Below are positions 24,885-33,066 of a DNA stretch of 51,110 nt, in pieces (the stretch's first letter is position 1; each line of letters begins with the position of its first letter). The translations under genes were made by a program, and so were the position numbers. The stretch is from contig JAJZSQ010000011.1 of the NCBI GenBank assembly GCA_021849615.1, forward strand, positions 1 to 51,110. Reading direction: 5' to 3'. The notes under the pieces are model-generated. The model saw only the letters and a list, made by a program, of their open reading frames with translations, was not told the origin of the DNA and searched no databases. The DNA is from Pseudomonadota bacterium. Its GTDB lineage: Bacteria > Pseudomonadota > Gammaproteobacteria > Steroidobacterales > Steroidobacteraceae.

Positions 24885-26255
24885 TCAGGGTGCCGCCCGC
24901 ATCAACAGGCGCTCCACCGCATCGATGTGGCGCCGGTCGGCGAGGAACAGAATGAGGTGATCATTGGCCTGGATCCGAGTGTCGTGGTGTGCCATCAGCA
25001 CCTGCTCGCCGCGCACGATCGCGCCGATCGACGCGCCCTCGGGCAGCTCGATGTCCTTGACGGTCCGACCAACCACGCGCGAGCTCTGCTCCTCGCCCCG
25101 CGCCACTGCCTCGATCGCCTCAGCCGCGCCGCGCCGCAGCGCGTGCACGCGCACCACTTCGCCGCGACGCACATGCGCCAGCAGCGTTCCGATCGTGATC
25201 GTCTGCGGAGTAACCGCCACGTCGATACTGCCGCTTTCGATCAGGTCGGCGTACGAGGAGGCATTCACCAGCGCCATGACCCGGCGGGCGCCGAGCCGCT
25301 TCGCCAGCATGGCCGAGAGGATGTTCGTCTCTTCCGAGTTGGTGATTGCCGCGAACACGTCGGCGCTGTCGATGTTCTCCTCGATCAGCAGTTCCTCGTC
25401 GGCCGCGTCACCGGACAGCACGATGGTGTTCTCCAGCTGCTCGGAGATCAGCTGCGCGCGCCGCGCGTCGTGCTCGATGAGCTTGACCTGTGCACTGCGC
25501 TCCAGTGAGCGCGCCAGCCGCTGGCCTATGTTGCCGCCACCGGCGATCAGCACGCGCCGCACGCGTGAATCCTCGCGGCGCAGTGCACCGATCACGCTGT
25601 GCACGTCTTCGCCGGCGGCGAGAAAGAAGACCTCGTCGCCCGCCTCGATGACCGAATCGCCGTGCGGCGGCACGAGCCGGCTGGCGCGATAGATCGCCAC
25701 CACACGCGTCTGGATCTGGCCGAGCAGCTCCGGCAACTCCCGCAGGCTGTGCCCGACCAGCAGTCCTCCCGGCTCGGCGCGCGCTCCGACGAGACGCACC
25801 TTGCCGGCGGCGAACTCGAGCAGCTGAAATGCGCCTGGGTGATGAATGAGCCGCTCCAGGTACTCCGTGACGAGCTGCTCCGGACTGATGAATACGTCGA
25901 CCGGGATCGCGGTCTCGCTGAACAGCTCCGGCCGGGAGGTGTACTCCGAGGAGCGGATGCGCGCGATCTTGGTCGGCGTGCGGAACAGCCGGAATGCTAC
26001 TTCGCAGGCCATCATGTTGACTTCGTCGCTGTTGGTCAGTGCAACGAGCAAGTCTGCCTCGCCGGCGCCGGCCGCCTGCAAGACGCTCGGATAGGCTGCG
26101 TTGCCGGCCACCGTATGCACGTCGAGCCGGTCCTGCAGATCCCGCAACACATCCTCGTCGTTGTCGACGACGGTGACGTCATTGGCTTCTTCGCGCGAGA
26201 AGTGGCGGGCGACCGTGCGGCCGACCTGACCGGCACCGAGGATGAGAATCTTCAT
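24885..26255 (-). CDS. trkA: Trk potassium uptake regulatory subunit
   Basis: Cytoplasmic NAD(H)/nucleotide-binding gating subunit of TrkH. This is a 456-residue tandem protein: RCK-N domain 1 begins MKILILGAGQVGRTVARHF, RCK-C 1 follows at about 140-225, RCK-N domain 2 has VLIAGGGNIGQRLARSLE, and RCK-C 2 ends the protein (IVRGEQVLMAHHDTRIQANDHLILFLADRRH). The start at 26255 matches E. coli TrkA and overlaps the uvrD stop by four bases; the 12 codons further upstream in frame are antisense-like filler. Co-transcription with trkH is nearly certain. Confidence 0.96.
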   Translation of the reverse strand: MKILILGAGQVGRTVARHFSREEANDVTVVDNDEDVLRDLQDRLDVHTVAGNAAYPSVLQAAGAGEADLLVALTNSDEVNMMACEVAFRLFRTPTKIARIRSSEYTSRPELFSETAIPVDVFISPEQLVTEYLERLIHHPGAFQLLEFAAGKVRLVGARAEPGGLLVGHSLRELPELLGQIQTRVVAIYRASRLVPPHGDSVIEAGDEVFFLAAGEDVHSVIGALRREDSRVRRVLIAGGGNIGQRLARSLERSAQVKLIEHDARRAQLISEQLENTIVLSGDAADEELLIEENIDSADVFAAITNSEETNILSAMLAKRLGARRVMALVNASSYADLIESGSIDVAVTPQTITIGTLLAHVRRGEVVRVHALRRGAAEAIEAVARGEEQSSRVVGRTVKDIELPEGASIGAIVRGEQVLMAHHDTRIQANDHLILFLADRRHIDAVERLLMRAAP

Positions 26256-28471
26256 AGGGGTTCCAGATTGGCGAACTGCATGACCAGCCACTTCGTGCCC
26301 TGACGCTCGAAGTTGACCTGGACACGCGCCTGCGGGCCGCTGCCCTCGAGGTTGAGGATCACACCCTCGCCGAACTTGCCATGGCGCACCCGCGCGCCCA
26401 GCCGCATACCCGGGATGGGCGGCTCGGCGCGTGACCGGGGCGTGCCGTAGCTCGAGCGGTGCACCGGTACGCTGTCATAGGAGGACTCGCGGGCGAATCG
26501 TCCGCTCGCCACGGGCCGCGCCACCTGCAGCCGCGGCCGGATCTCCTCGATGAGCTCCTGTGGAGTCTCTTTGATGAAACGCGACGGCTGGCTATAGCTG
26601 TCGATACCGTGCAGGCGGCGTTGCTCGGCATACGTCAGATACAGCTGCTTCATGGCCCGCGTCATGCCAACGTAGCACAAGCGGCGCTCTTCCTCGAGAC
26701 CGTCCAGATCGCCGATCGAACGCTGGTGCGGAAACAGGCCGTCCTCCATGCCGGTGAGAAATACGATGGGAAACTCCAGTCCCTTCGCGGTGTGCAGCGT
26801 CATCATCTGCACGCAATCTTCCCAGGCATCGGCCTGACCTTCCCCGGACTCGAGCGTCACGTGGGCGAGGAAGGCCTCGAGCGGCGGCAGCTCGGTGTCG
26901 AGGGAATCGGTCTGGAAGCCGCGTGCGGCGCTCACCAGTTCCTCGAGGTTTTCCACGCGCGCCTCGCCGCGGTCGGCCTTGTCGCGCTTGTGAAATTCGA
27001 TCAGGCCACTCACCTCGAGCATGCGGTCGACCTGCTCGTGCAGCGCAAGGCCCTGGACTTCGGCGCTCAGCCGCTCGATGAGTTCCAGAAAGCCGCGCAA
27101 TGCCGCCGCGGCTTTCGGCCCGAGCGCATCTGTCTCAATCGTGGCCTGCGCAGCCTCCCAGAGCGGACTGCCCGCGGCGCGGGCCGCGCCGCGCAGCGTC
27201 TCGAGGCTCTTCGCGCCGATCCCCCGGGTCGGCAGGTTCACCACCCGCTCGAACGAGGCGTCATCGCGCCGGTTGGCGATCAGGCGCAGGTATGCGAGCG
27301 CATCCTTGATCTCGGCGCGCTCGAAGAATCGCAGGCCGCCATATACGCGGTAGGGAATGCGCGCCGAGAGGAACATCTCTTCGAATACCCGCGACTGGGC
27401 GTTCGAGCGGTAGAGGATCGCGACGTCACGATGCAAGCCGCCGTGGGCGACGTGCTCGCGGATGCGCTGACAGACGAATTCCGCCTCGTCGCGCTCGTTG
27501 AAGGCCGCATAGACCCGGATCGGCTCTCCGTCATCACCACTGGTCCAGAGCGTCTTGCCGAGCCGGCCGGAATTATTGGTGATCAACCCGTTGGCCGCCG
27601 CGAGAATCGTGCCCGTCGAGCGGTAGTTCTGCTCCAGGCGGAACAGCTTGAGCGCCGGGAAATCACGCCCGAACTGCTGTAGATTCTCCACGCGCGCGCC
27701 GCGCCACCCGTAGACCGACTGGTCGTCGTCCCCAACCACGAACGGACAGCCGCCCTCCCCGGCGATCAGCTTCAGCCACGCATACTGAATGGTGTTGGTG
27801 TCCTGAAACTCATCGACCAGGATGTGGCGGAAGCGCTGGCGGTAATGCGCCAGCAGTGCCGGCTGATCGCGCCACAGCTCGAAGGCGCGCAGCAGCAGCT
27901 CGGCGAAGTCGACCACTCCGGTGAGTGCACACGCCTCCTCGTAGAGCGCGTACAGGCGAATCATCTGCGCGCGGATCGGATCGTTGCCCGCCTTCAGGTG
28001 CTTCGCACGGCGCCCCTCGTCCTTGTTGGAATTGATGAACCACTGCACCTCGCGCGGCACCCAGCGGGTCTCATCGAGCTGCTGCGCTCTGAGGATCTTC
28101 TTGATCAGGCGTTGCTGATCTTCCGAATCGATGATCTGGAAGCTCTCGATGAGCCCGGCCTCGTGCCAGTGCCGGCGCAGCAGGCGGTGCGCGATGCCGT
28201 GGAAGGTACCGATCCAGAGCACCCCGGGCGGCATACCGAGCAAGGACTCGATGCGCGCGCGCATCTCGCCGGCGGCCTTGTTGGTGAAAGTGACCGCGAG
28301 GATGGCGTGCGGCGAAACCCCCTCGGCCTGGATCAGCCAGGCGATGCGGTGCGTGAGCACGCGGGTCTTGCCGCTGCCGGCGCCGGCCAGCACCAGCACC
28401 GGGCCGAGGGGTGCGGTCACCGCGGCGCGCTGGGCCGCGTTGAGCCGCTCGAGGATCGGGTCGAGATTCAT
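26252..28471 (-). CDS. uvrD: DNA helicase II
   Basis: A 739-residue SF1A 3'-5' helicase for nucleotide excision and mismatch repair. Walker A is AGAGSGKTRVL (about residues 29-39), motif II is ILVDEFQDTNTIQY, motif III VVGDDDQSVYGWRGA, and motifs V/VI are MTLHTAKGLEFPIVFLTGMEDGLFP and LCYVGMTRAM. The C-terminal Tudor-like segment RHGKFGEGVILNLEG fits UvrD. Lengths and motifs distinguish it from Rep. The gene lies between gloB (15 bases) and trkA (overlap). Unlike E. coli uvrD, I see no CTGT-N8-ACAG box upstream. Confidence 0.96.
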   Translation of the reverse strand: MNLDPILERLNAAQRAAVTAPLGPVLVLAGAGSGKTRVLTHRIAWLIQAEGVSPHAILAVTFTNKAAGEMRARIESLLGMPPGVLWIGTFHGIAHRLLRRHWHEAGLIESFQIIDSEDQQRLIKKILRAQQLDETRWVPREVQWFINSNKDEGRRAKHLKAGNDPIRAQMIRLYALYEEACALTGVVDFAELLLRAFELWRDQPALLAHYRQRFRHILVDEFQDTNTIQYAWLKLIAGEGGCPFVVGDDDQSVYGWRGARVENLQQFGRDFPALKLFRLEQNYRSTGTILAAANGLITNNSGRLGKTLWTSGDDGEPIRVYAAFNERDEAEFVCQRIREHVAHGGLHRDVAILYRSNAQSRVFEEMFLSARIPYRVYGGLRFFERAEIKDALAYLRLIANRRDDASFERVVNLPTRGIGAKSLETLRGAARAAGSPLWEAAQATIETDALGPKAAAALRGFLELIERLSAEVQGLALHEQVDRMLEVSGLIEFHKRDKADRGEARVENLEELVSAARGFQTDSLDTELPPLEAFLAHVTLESGEGQADAWEDCVQMMTLHTAKGLEFPIVFLTGMEDGLFPHQRSIGDLDGLEEERRLCYVGMTRAMKQLYLTYAEQRRLHGIDSYSQPSRFIKETPQELIEEIRPRLQVARPVASGRFARESSYDSVPVHRSSYGTPRSRAEPPIPGMRLGARVRHGKFGEGVILNLEGSGPQARVQVNFERQGTKWLVMQFANLEPL

Positions 28472-28486
28472 GGCCGGCGCATTCTA

Positions 28487-29281
28487 CTACCAGCGGTTGC
28501 GCAGCTCGCGCAGCCGCAGGAAGATCGTACGTGCATCCGGATGGGCTGGCAGGTCGGGGGTCGCGGTGCGCAGCCGCTCGATGAGCGAGGCACTGTCGAG
28601 GCGAAAAAAGGTGTTGATGCGCCGCTCGTCGGCCAGCGTCGTCACCGGCGCATCGGCCGGATCAACGGCTCGAACGTCCGTCAGCAGCGCTCGAGCGGCC
28701 GCGTTGTCCGGCTCGCGATCGAGCGTGAATTCGAGATTGCGAATCAGGTACTCGTGACCGGGGAACACCCGGGTCGTCTCCGGCAGGCGCGCAAGCAGCC
28801 GGCTGAACGTCTCGTAGAGACGCTCAGGATCCCCGCCGTTGTGGCAGTTACCCGCGCCGGCATTGAACAGCGTATCGCCACTGAAGAGTGCGGGCTGCTC
28901 GCCGTGCGCGAGCAGGCACACGTGCGCCAGGGTGTGTCCCGGGGTATCCAGGCATTCGAGCTCGAGCCGCCCGACGCGGATCACATCCCCCGCGCCGAGA
29001 CCGCGGTCGACGCCGCCGATCCGCTCCGCCGCCGCGGCGTGCGCGAGCACCTGGGCGCCGCTCGCCTCGACCAGCCCGGCATTGCCGCCCGTGTGGTCCC
29101 GATGTTCGTGCGTATTGAGGATCTGCGTGATCCGCCAGCCCTTGCGCTGCGCCAGGTCCTGGCACAGCCGCCATTCGAGCGGATCGATGGCGAGCGCCTC
29201 GCCGGTTTCCGGGCAGGCCACCAGATAGTGAAAGTTGCGGTAGGCGTTGCCCGTCCAGATGCGCTCGATCAGCATCCGCAC
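28487..29281 (-). CDS. gloB: Glyoxalase II (hydroxyacylglutathione hydrolase)
   Basis: A 264-residue metallo-beta-lactamase-fold thioesterase hydrolysing S-lactoylglutathione to lactate and glutathione. Metal ligands lie in THEHRDHTGG (His58, His60, Asp62, His63), with further ligands in DTPGHTLAH, LFSGDTLFNAGAGNC and VFPGHEYL. The C-terminal segment (about residues 180-264) fits the glutathione-binding domain of GloB. It pairs functionally with gloA at 9688-10107 although far apart. It follows the MFS gene by 48 bases and precedes uvrD by 15; the main promoter is not evident. Confidence 0.92.
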   Translation of the reverse strand: MRMLIERIWTGNAYRNFHYLVACPETGEALAIDPLEWRLCQDLAQRKGWRITQILNTHEHRDHTGGNAGLVEASGAQVLAHAAAAERIGGVDRGLGAGDVIRVGRLELECLDTPGHTLAHVCLLAHGEQPALFSGDTLFNAGAGNCHNGGDPERLYETFSRLLARLPETTRVFPGHEYLIRNLEFTLDREPDNAAARALLTDVRAVDPADAPVTTLADERRINTFFRLDSASLIERLRTATPDLPAHPDARTIFLRLRELRNRW

Positions 29282-29329
29282 AGGATACCCGATCAGCGCC
29301 CCGAGCGGCCGTCCGCAGTCCGGCGGCGC

Positions 29330-30826
29330 CTAGCCCTGCGGGGCCGAAGCCGCCTTGAGCACGCCCGCGTTCGGCTCGGCGACGCGCAGCGTACACACGC
29401 CGGCCAGCGCCAAGCTCACGCCGCCCAGCACCAGCCCGAAGACCGCCTGCCCGGCGAAGAAGGTCTCCAGCAGCACCCCGAGCACGCTCGCGGCAAGCAG
29501 CTGCGGAATGACGACGAAGAAGTTGAAGATCCCCATGTAGATACCCATCTTCTCGGCCGGCAGGTTGTCAGCGAGCAGCGTGTAGGGCAGCGAGAGAATC
29601 GACGCCCATCCGAAACCCACCCCGAGCATCGACAGCAGCAGCCAGCGCGGGTCGCGGATCCAGACGAAGGAAATCAGGCCGGCGGCGGCGGCGGCCAGAT
29701 TGATCACGTGCGTCCAGCGCACCCCGGCCCGGCGGGCGAGCTGAGGAATGATGAGCGCGGCCAGCACCGCGAAGCCGTTGTATGCACCGAACAGCACGCC
29801 CACCCAGTTGGCTCCCGCGTTATAGGCACTCGAGAGCGGATTGCTGCTGCCGAATTGCACTGCGGTGACCGCCGGGGTGGTGTAGATCCACAGCGCGAAC
29901 ATCGCGAACCAGGAGAAAAACTGCACCCAGGCGAGCCGGCGCATCGCGCTCGGCATGCCATAGAGGTCGGCCATCACCTGGCGGATCATCCCGCGGCTGC
30001 GTGCGCGGCTGAGCCACAGAAACAGCCCGCCCGCTGCCACCAGGCCGCCGGCCAGCAGATACAGCGGCCGATCGAGTCCGTCGCGGTGAATGACGGCAAT
30101 CCCGCCCGCGCCGAGCACCAGCAGCACCAGCCCCGGCCGCCAGGCGCGCGATGCATCGGTCAGCGGCTGCGCCGGCGGGGAGCCGCTGAACCCGAGCAGG
30201 CGCTCCGGCGGATACTCGCGCGTGCTGAGCACGGTCCACAACACGGCACCGACGAGAACGGCACCGCCGACGTAGAACGAGATGCGCACCGTCGCGGGGA
30301 TCTCCCCTGGCGGTGCGACATTCGACACCCCGAAATGCGCCAGCACCCAAGGCAGCACCGAGGAGAGCACCGCTCCGACGCCGATGAACAGCGTCTGCAG
30401 CGCGAAGCCGAGTGGCCGCTGCGTGGTCGGCAGCTGATCGGCGACGAAGGCACGGAACGGCTCCATGGAGACGTTCACCGATGCATCCATCACCCAGAGC
30501 ATCACCGCGGCGAACCACAGTGCCGGGGATTCGGGCATGACCAGCAGTGCGAGCGTGGTGAGCACGGCACCGGCGAGAAAGTACGGCCGGCGCCGGCCGA
30601 ACCGTCCCCAGGTGCGGTCCGATGCGTAGCCGATGATCGGCTGGACCAGCAGACCGGTGAGCGGTGCGGCGATCCACAGCGCCGGGATCTGCGACAGATG
30701 CGCCCCGAGCGTCTGGAAGATGCGGCTGACGTTCGCATTCTGCAGCCCGAAGGCGAACTGGATGCCCAGAAAGCCGACCGACATGTTGAGAATCTGCCGG
30801 ACCGATAACTCCGGCTTGCTACTCAC
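29330..30826 (-). CDS. MFS sugar transporter (maltose/maltodextrin-type, SLC45-like)
   Basis: A 498-residue inner-membrane permease with about 12 hydrophobic segments. The N-terminus LSVRQILNMSVGFLGIQFAFGLQNANVSRIFQTLGA and the inter-helix motif GYASDRTWGRFGRRRPYF match the glycoside-cation symporter-like MFS members found in maltose loci of Caulobacter, Xanthomonas and Alteromonas relatives. It would import maltose or short maltodextrins after periplasmic hydrolysis. The ATG overlaps the stop of the six-hairpin glycosidase gene by four bases, so it is the third gene of the GH13/six-hairpin/MFS operon. The substrate is inferred from context. Confidence 0.88.
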   Translation of the reverse strand: MSSKPELSVRQILNMSVGFLGIQFAFGLQNANVSRIFQTLGAHLSQIPALWIAAPLTGLLVQPIIGYASDRTWGRFGRRRPYFLAGAVLTTLALLVMPESPALWFAAVMLWVMDASVNVSMEPFRAFVADQLPTTQRPLGFALQTLFIGVGAVLSSVLPWVLAHFGVSNVAPPGEIPATVRISFYVGGAVLVGAVLWTVLSTREYPPERLLGFSGSPPAQPLTDASRAWRPGLVLLVLGAGGIAVIHRDGLDRPLYLLAGGLVAAGGLFLWLSRARSRGMIRQVMADLYGMPSAMRRLAWVQFFSWFAMFALWIYTTPAVTAVQFGSSNPLSSAYNAGANWVGVLFGAYNGFAVLAALIIPQLARRAGVRWTHVINLAAAAAGLISFVWIRDPRWLLLSMLGVGFGWASILSLPYTLLADNLPAEKMGIYMGIFNFFVVIPQLLAASVLGVLLETFFAGQAVFGLVLGGVSLALAGVCTLRVAEPNAGVLKAASAPQG

Positions 30827-33066
30827 CGCAACGGCCCCGGCGCCAGCGGCGCGATGCGCAGCGTGAAGATGTCCGCCGCATTGAGCGGGCCCGACGCACC
30901 GCCCGCCCCACCCGTGTAGTACGCGAAGTGCGCCAGATCGCTCATGTTAAATCCGCCGGCAAGCCGGAACGTGCAACGTGCGCCGGCGTCTGCCTCGAAG
31001 CGCACCACGGTCGAGGCCTGCACGCCGTGGCTCTGGGGCATGACCAGCGTTCCGCGCTGCGCGGCGGCGCCGCCGCACTGCACCAGCAGCTGGCGCACCG
31101 CCGCAGTGATCCCGGTGCTGATCGGACCATGGGCGTTATCGTAGTCCACCCAGGCGAGATACGCGCCGCGGGCCGGAGCGGTCCACTGTCGCGGCCAGGT
31201 CGATCCGACCGCGCTCACCGGACCGACGCAGCGCGATCGGCTGTGCAGCGACTGGAGTCCCCCGGCGAGTGCGGTGACGCTGAAGCACTCCAGGCCGGGG
31301 CGCTGCGCGAGCAGGCGCGATCCGGAGATCGGCCCTATGCGCCGACCGTTGCGGTAGAGGATGCCCGTGACGGGCGAGCGGATGCGCCAGCGCGTACCCA
31401 CGGCACTCACGCGGGGAGCGGGCGGCGTCGGCGGAAGATACAGGGGCGCCTTGAGCCTCAGCGGCACCGGTGCGACCGAGCGGCTGACGAGGCGCACCCG
31501 GGTCACGCGGCCGCGGGTGTGGACCGAGCCGGCCACCAGCAGAGTGCCCGCGATGTGCGCCGGCCGCTCGAGTACGATCCGGCGCGCGCCGAGATCCAGT
31601 TCGATGCTGCGCCGGGCACCGAACAGCATCGGGACCAGCGCAACCGGCACCTCCGGATGCACGACGCCGTCGTCACGGACGCCGAACACGCCGCGGATGA
31701 CCATGTCGAGGTAGCCGGCGACGGACCAGAGTTGGCGGCGCGAGTCGACCACGGGACCGCCGAGCTTGCCGGGCACGTGAGTCGACTGCTCGAGCAGCGA
31801 GAAGTTCTCCATGTTCGAGCCGGCCAGCGCCGCGCCGCGCATCAGCGAGCGCACTTCACGCGTGATCAGTGCGCCGTCCTCGACACGCCGCGCCGCACGC
31901 AGGGTGAAATCGCTGACGAATGGCCAGATCGCCCGATTGTGATAGATCGGCTGATCGCGCCGCTCGGGCCAGATCACGGGACTGCCGGCCGGCCAGATCG
32001 GGTAGCGCTCGAGCACGCGCCGCGCGCGCGCCGGCGGCGCTACGCCGCTGGTAATCGCCAGATCGAGACCGAGCAGATCATACGCGTCGTACGGGGCTGG
32101 ACGAACGCGCCCGCCGATGTAGCTCATGTACAAACCGGCTTGGGGCTGCCAGAACCGCCGGTTGATCGCGCGCTTCAGCTGCTCCGCCTGTACGCCATAG
32201 TGCTTTGCGAGCACCTTCTGGCCACGCTGAGCTGCCATGGACGCCGCGAGACGCAGTGCGTCGTAGTGCAGCACGTTGGTCGACAGCGAGAACGACTGTG
32301 CAATGAACACGACGTTGTGCGCAGTCCATTCCGGGTAGGTCTGCTGGCGCCAGTCGAGGAACGAGGTCTCACCGCGATACAGCCCGACGCGGTGATCGAA
32401 CGTGTAGCGGCGGTCCTGGGCGAGGGTATCGCGCACGGCCCGGTAGACCGTTGTGGCAAACCGGCGGTCCCCGAGCAGATGCCGGGCGCCGAGGAACCAG
32501 ACGATCCGGTCAGTGCTGATCGGCCAGCTGCCGCCCGACCCGGTGTCCTGCATCACGTACAGGCCGCGCCGCACCCCGGGAGCGCGCACCGGCGAGAGCT
32601 TGAACAGAAGCGACGTGCGCGCCCGTCGCGGATCGAACCGCCACAGCGCCAGGTCCGTGGAGTACGACAGGTCGCGCGTCCACGCGAATGGCCAGTCCTT
32701 GCCAGCGATGAAGCAGCGGCACGGGATGGGTTTGCCGTGATTGAAGGCCGGATCCTCGATGGCTCGCACCGAATCCTTGCGCAAATCCGCCTGCGCCATG
32801 GCGAACAGCGCATCGAACAGGGTGCTCGCCGTGTGCGCACGGAACCGCTGCGGGAGAATCTTGCGGGTGCCGTGCACGGCATGCAGTACGAAGACGCCGC
32901 CCCGGAGCCGCTCGACTCGGGCCTCGTGGCCCTGCCAGGTGAGCGAGCGGTGCCAATTGCCCGCAGCGGCCGATCCTCCGGTCGCCACTCCGAGCGCCGC
33001 CGCCAGCGCGATCAGCGCACGGCGGTGCCCTGCGTTGCGTTTCCGCACACTCACGTTCAGGTTCAT
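30823..33066 (-). CDS. Periplasmic six-hairpin glycosidase-like protein
   Basis: A 747-residue exported protein. The N-terminus MNLNVSVRKRNAGHRR is followed by a hydrophobic stretch (ALIALAAALGVATGGSAAA), a probable signal peptide. The central part (about residues 80-480) has the repeating helices and motifs of (alpha/alpha)6 glycosidases: KDWPFAWTRDLSYSTDLALW, GSWPISTDRIVW, FLDWRQQTYPEW and SVIWPERRDQPIYHNRAIWPF. The C-terminal third looks beta-rich. It is probably a glucan-acting enzyme of the GH15/GH63/GH37 clan type; the exact family and specificity are uncertain. It overlaps the genes on both sides by four bases (GH13 upstream, MFS downstream), which ties it to alpha-glucan use. Confidence 0.7.
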   Translation of the reverse strand: MNLNVSVRKRNAGHRRALIALAAALGVATGGSAAAGNWHRSLTWQGHEARVERLRGGVFVLHAVHGTRKILPQRFRAHTASTLFDALFAMAQADLRKDSVRAIEDPAFNHGKPIPCRCFIAGKDWPFAWTRDLSYSTDLALWRFDPRRARTSLLFKLSPVRAPGVRRGLYVMQDTGSGGSWPISTDRIVWFLGARHLLGDRRFATTVYRAVRDTLAQDRRYTFDHRVGLYRGETSFLDWRQQTYPEWTAHNVVFIAQSFSLSTNVLHYDALRLAASMAAQRGQKVLAKHYGVQAEQLKRAINRRFWQPQAGLYMSYIGGRVRPAPYDAYDLLGLDLAITSGVAPPARARRVLERYPIWPAGSPVIWPERRDQPIYHNRAIWPFVSDFTLRAARRVEDGALITREVRSLMRGAALAGSNMENFSLLEQSTHVPGKLGGPVVDSRRQLWSVAGYLDMVIRGVFGVRDDGVVHPEVPVALVPMLFGARRSIELDLGARRIVLERPAHIAGTLLVAGSVHTRGRVTRVRLVSRSVAPVPLRLKAPLYLPPTPPAPRVSAVGTRWRIRSPVTGILYRNGRRIGPISGSRLLAQRPGLECFSVTALAGGLQSLHSRSRCVGPVSAVGSTWPRQWTAPARGAYLAWVDYDNAHGPISTGITAAVRQLLVQCGGAAAQRGTLVMPQSHGVQASTVVRFEADAGARCTFRLAGGFNMSDLAHFAYYTGGAGGASGPLNAADIFTLRIAPLAPGPLR

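Noticed and set aside
28472-28486. SOS box in front of uvrD
   Set aside because: E. coli uvrD is LexA-controlled, but the short gap before uvrD has no CTGT-N8-ACAG match; the gene appears to be read from further upstream.
27824-30808. A 994-codon open frame on the plus strand opposite uvrD, gloB and the MFS gene
   Set aside because: Its product is Arg/His/Gln/Pro-rich with no fold pattern, while the opposite strand encodes three well-supported proteins.
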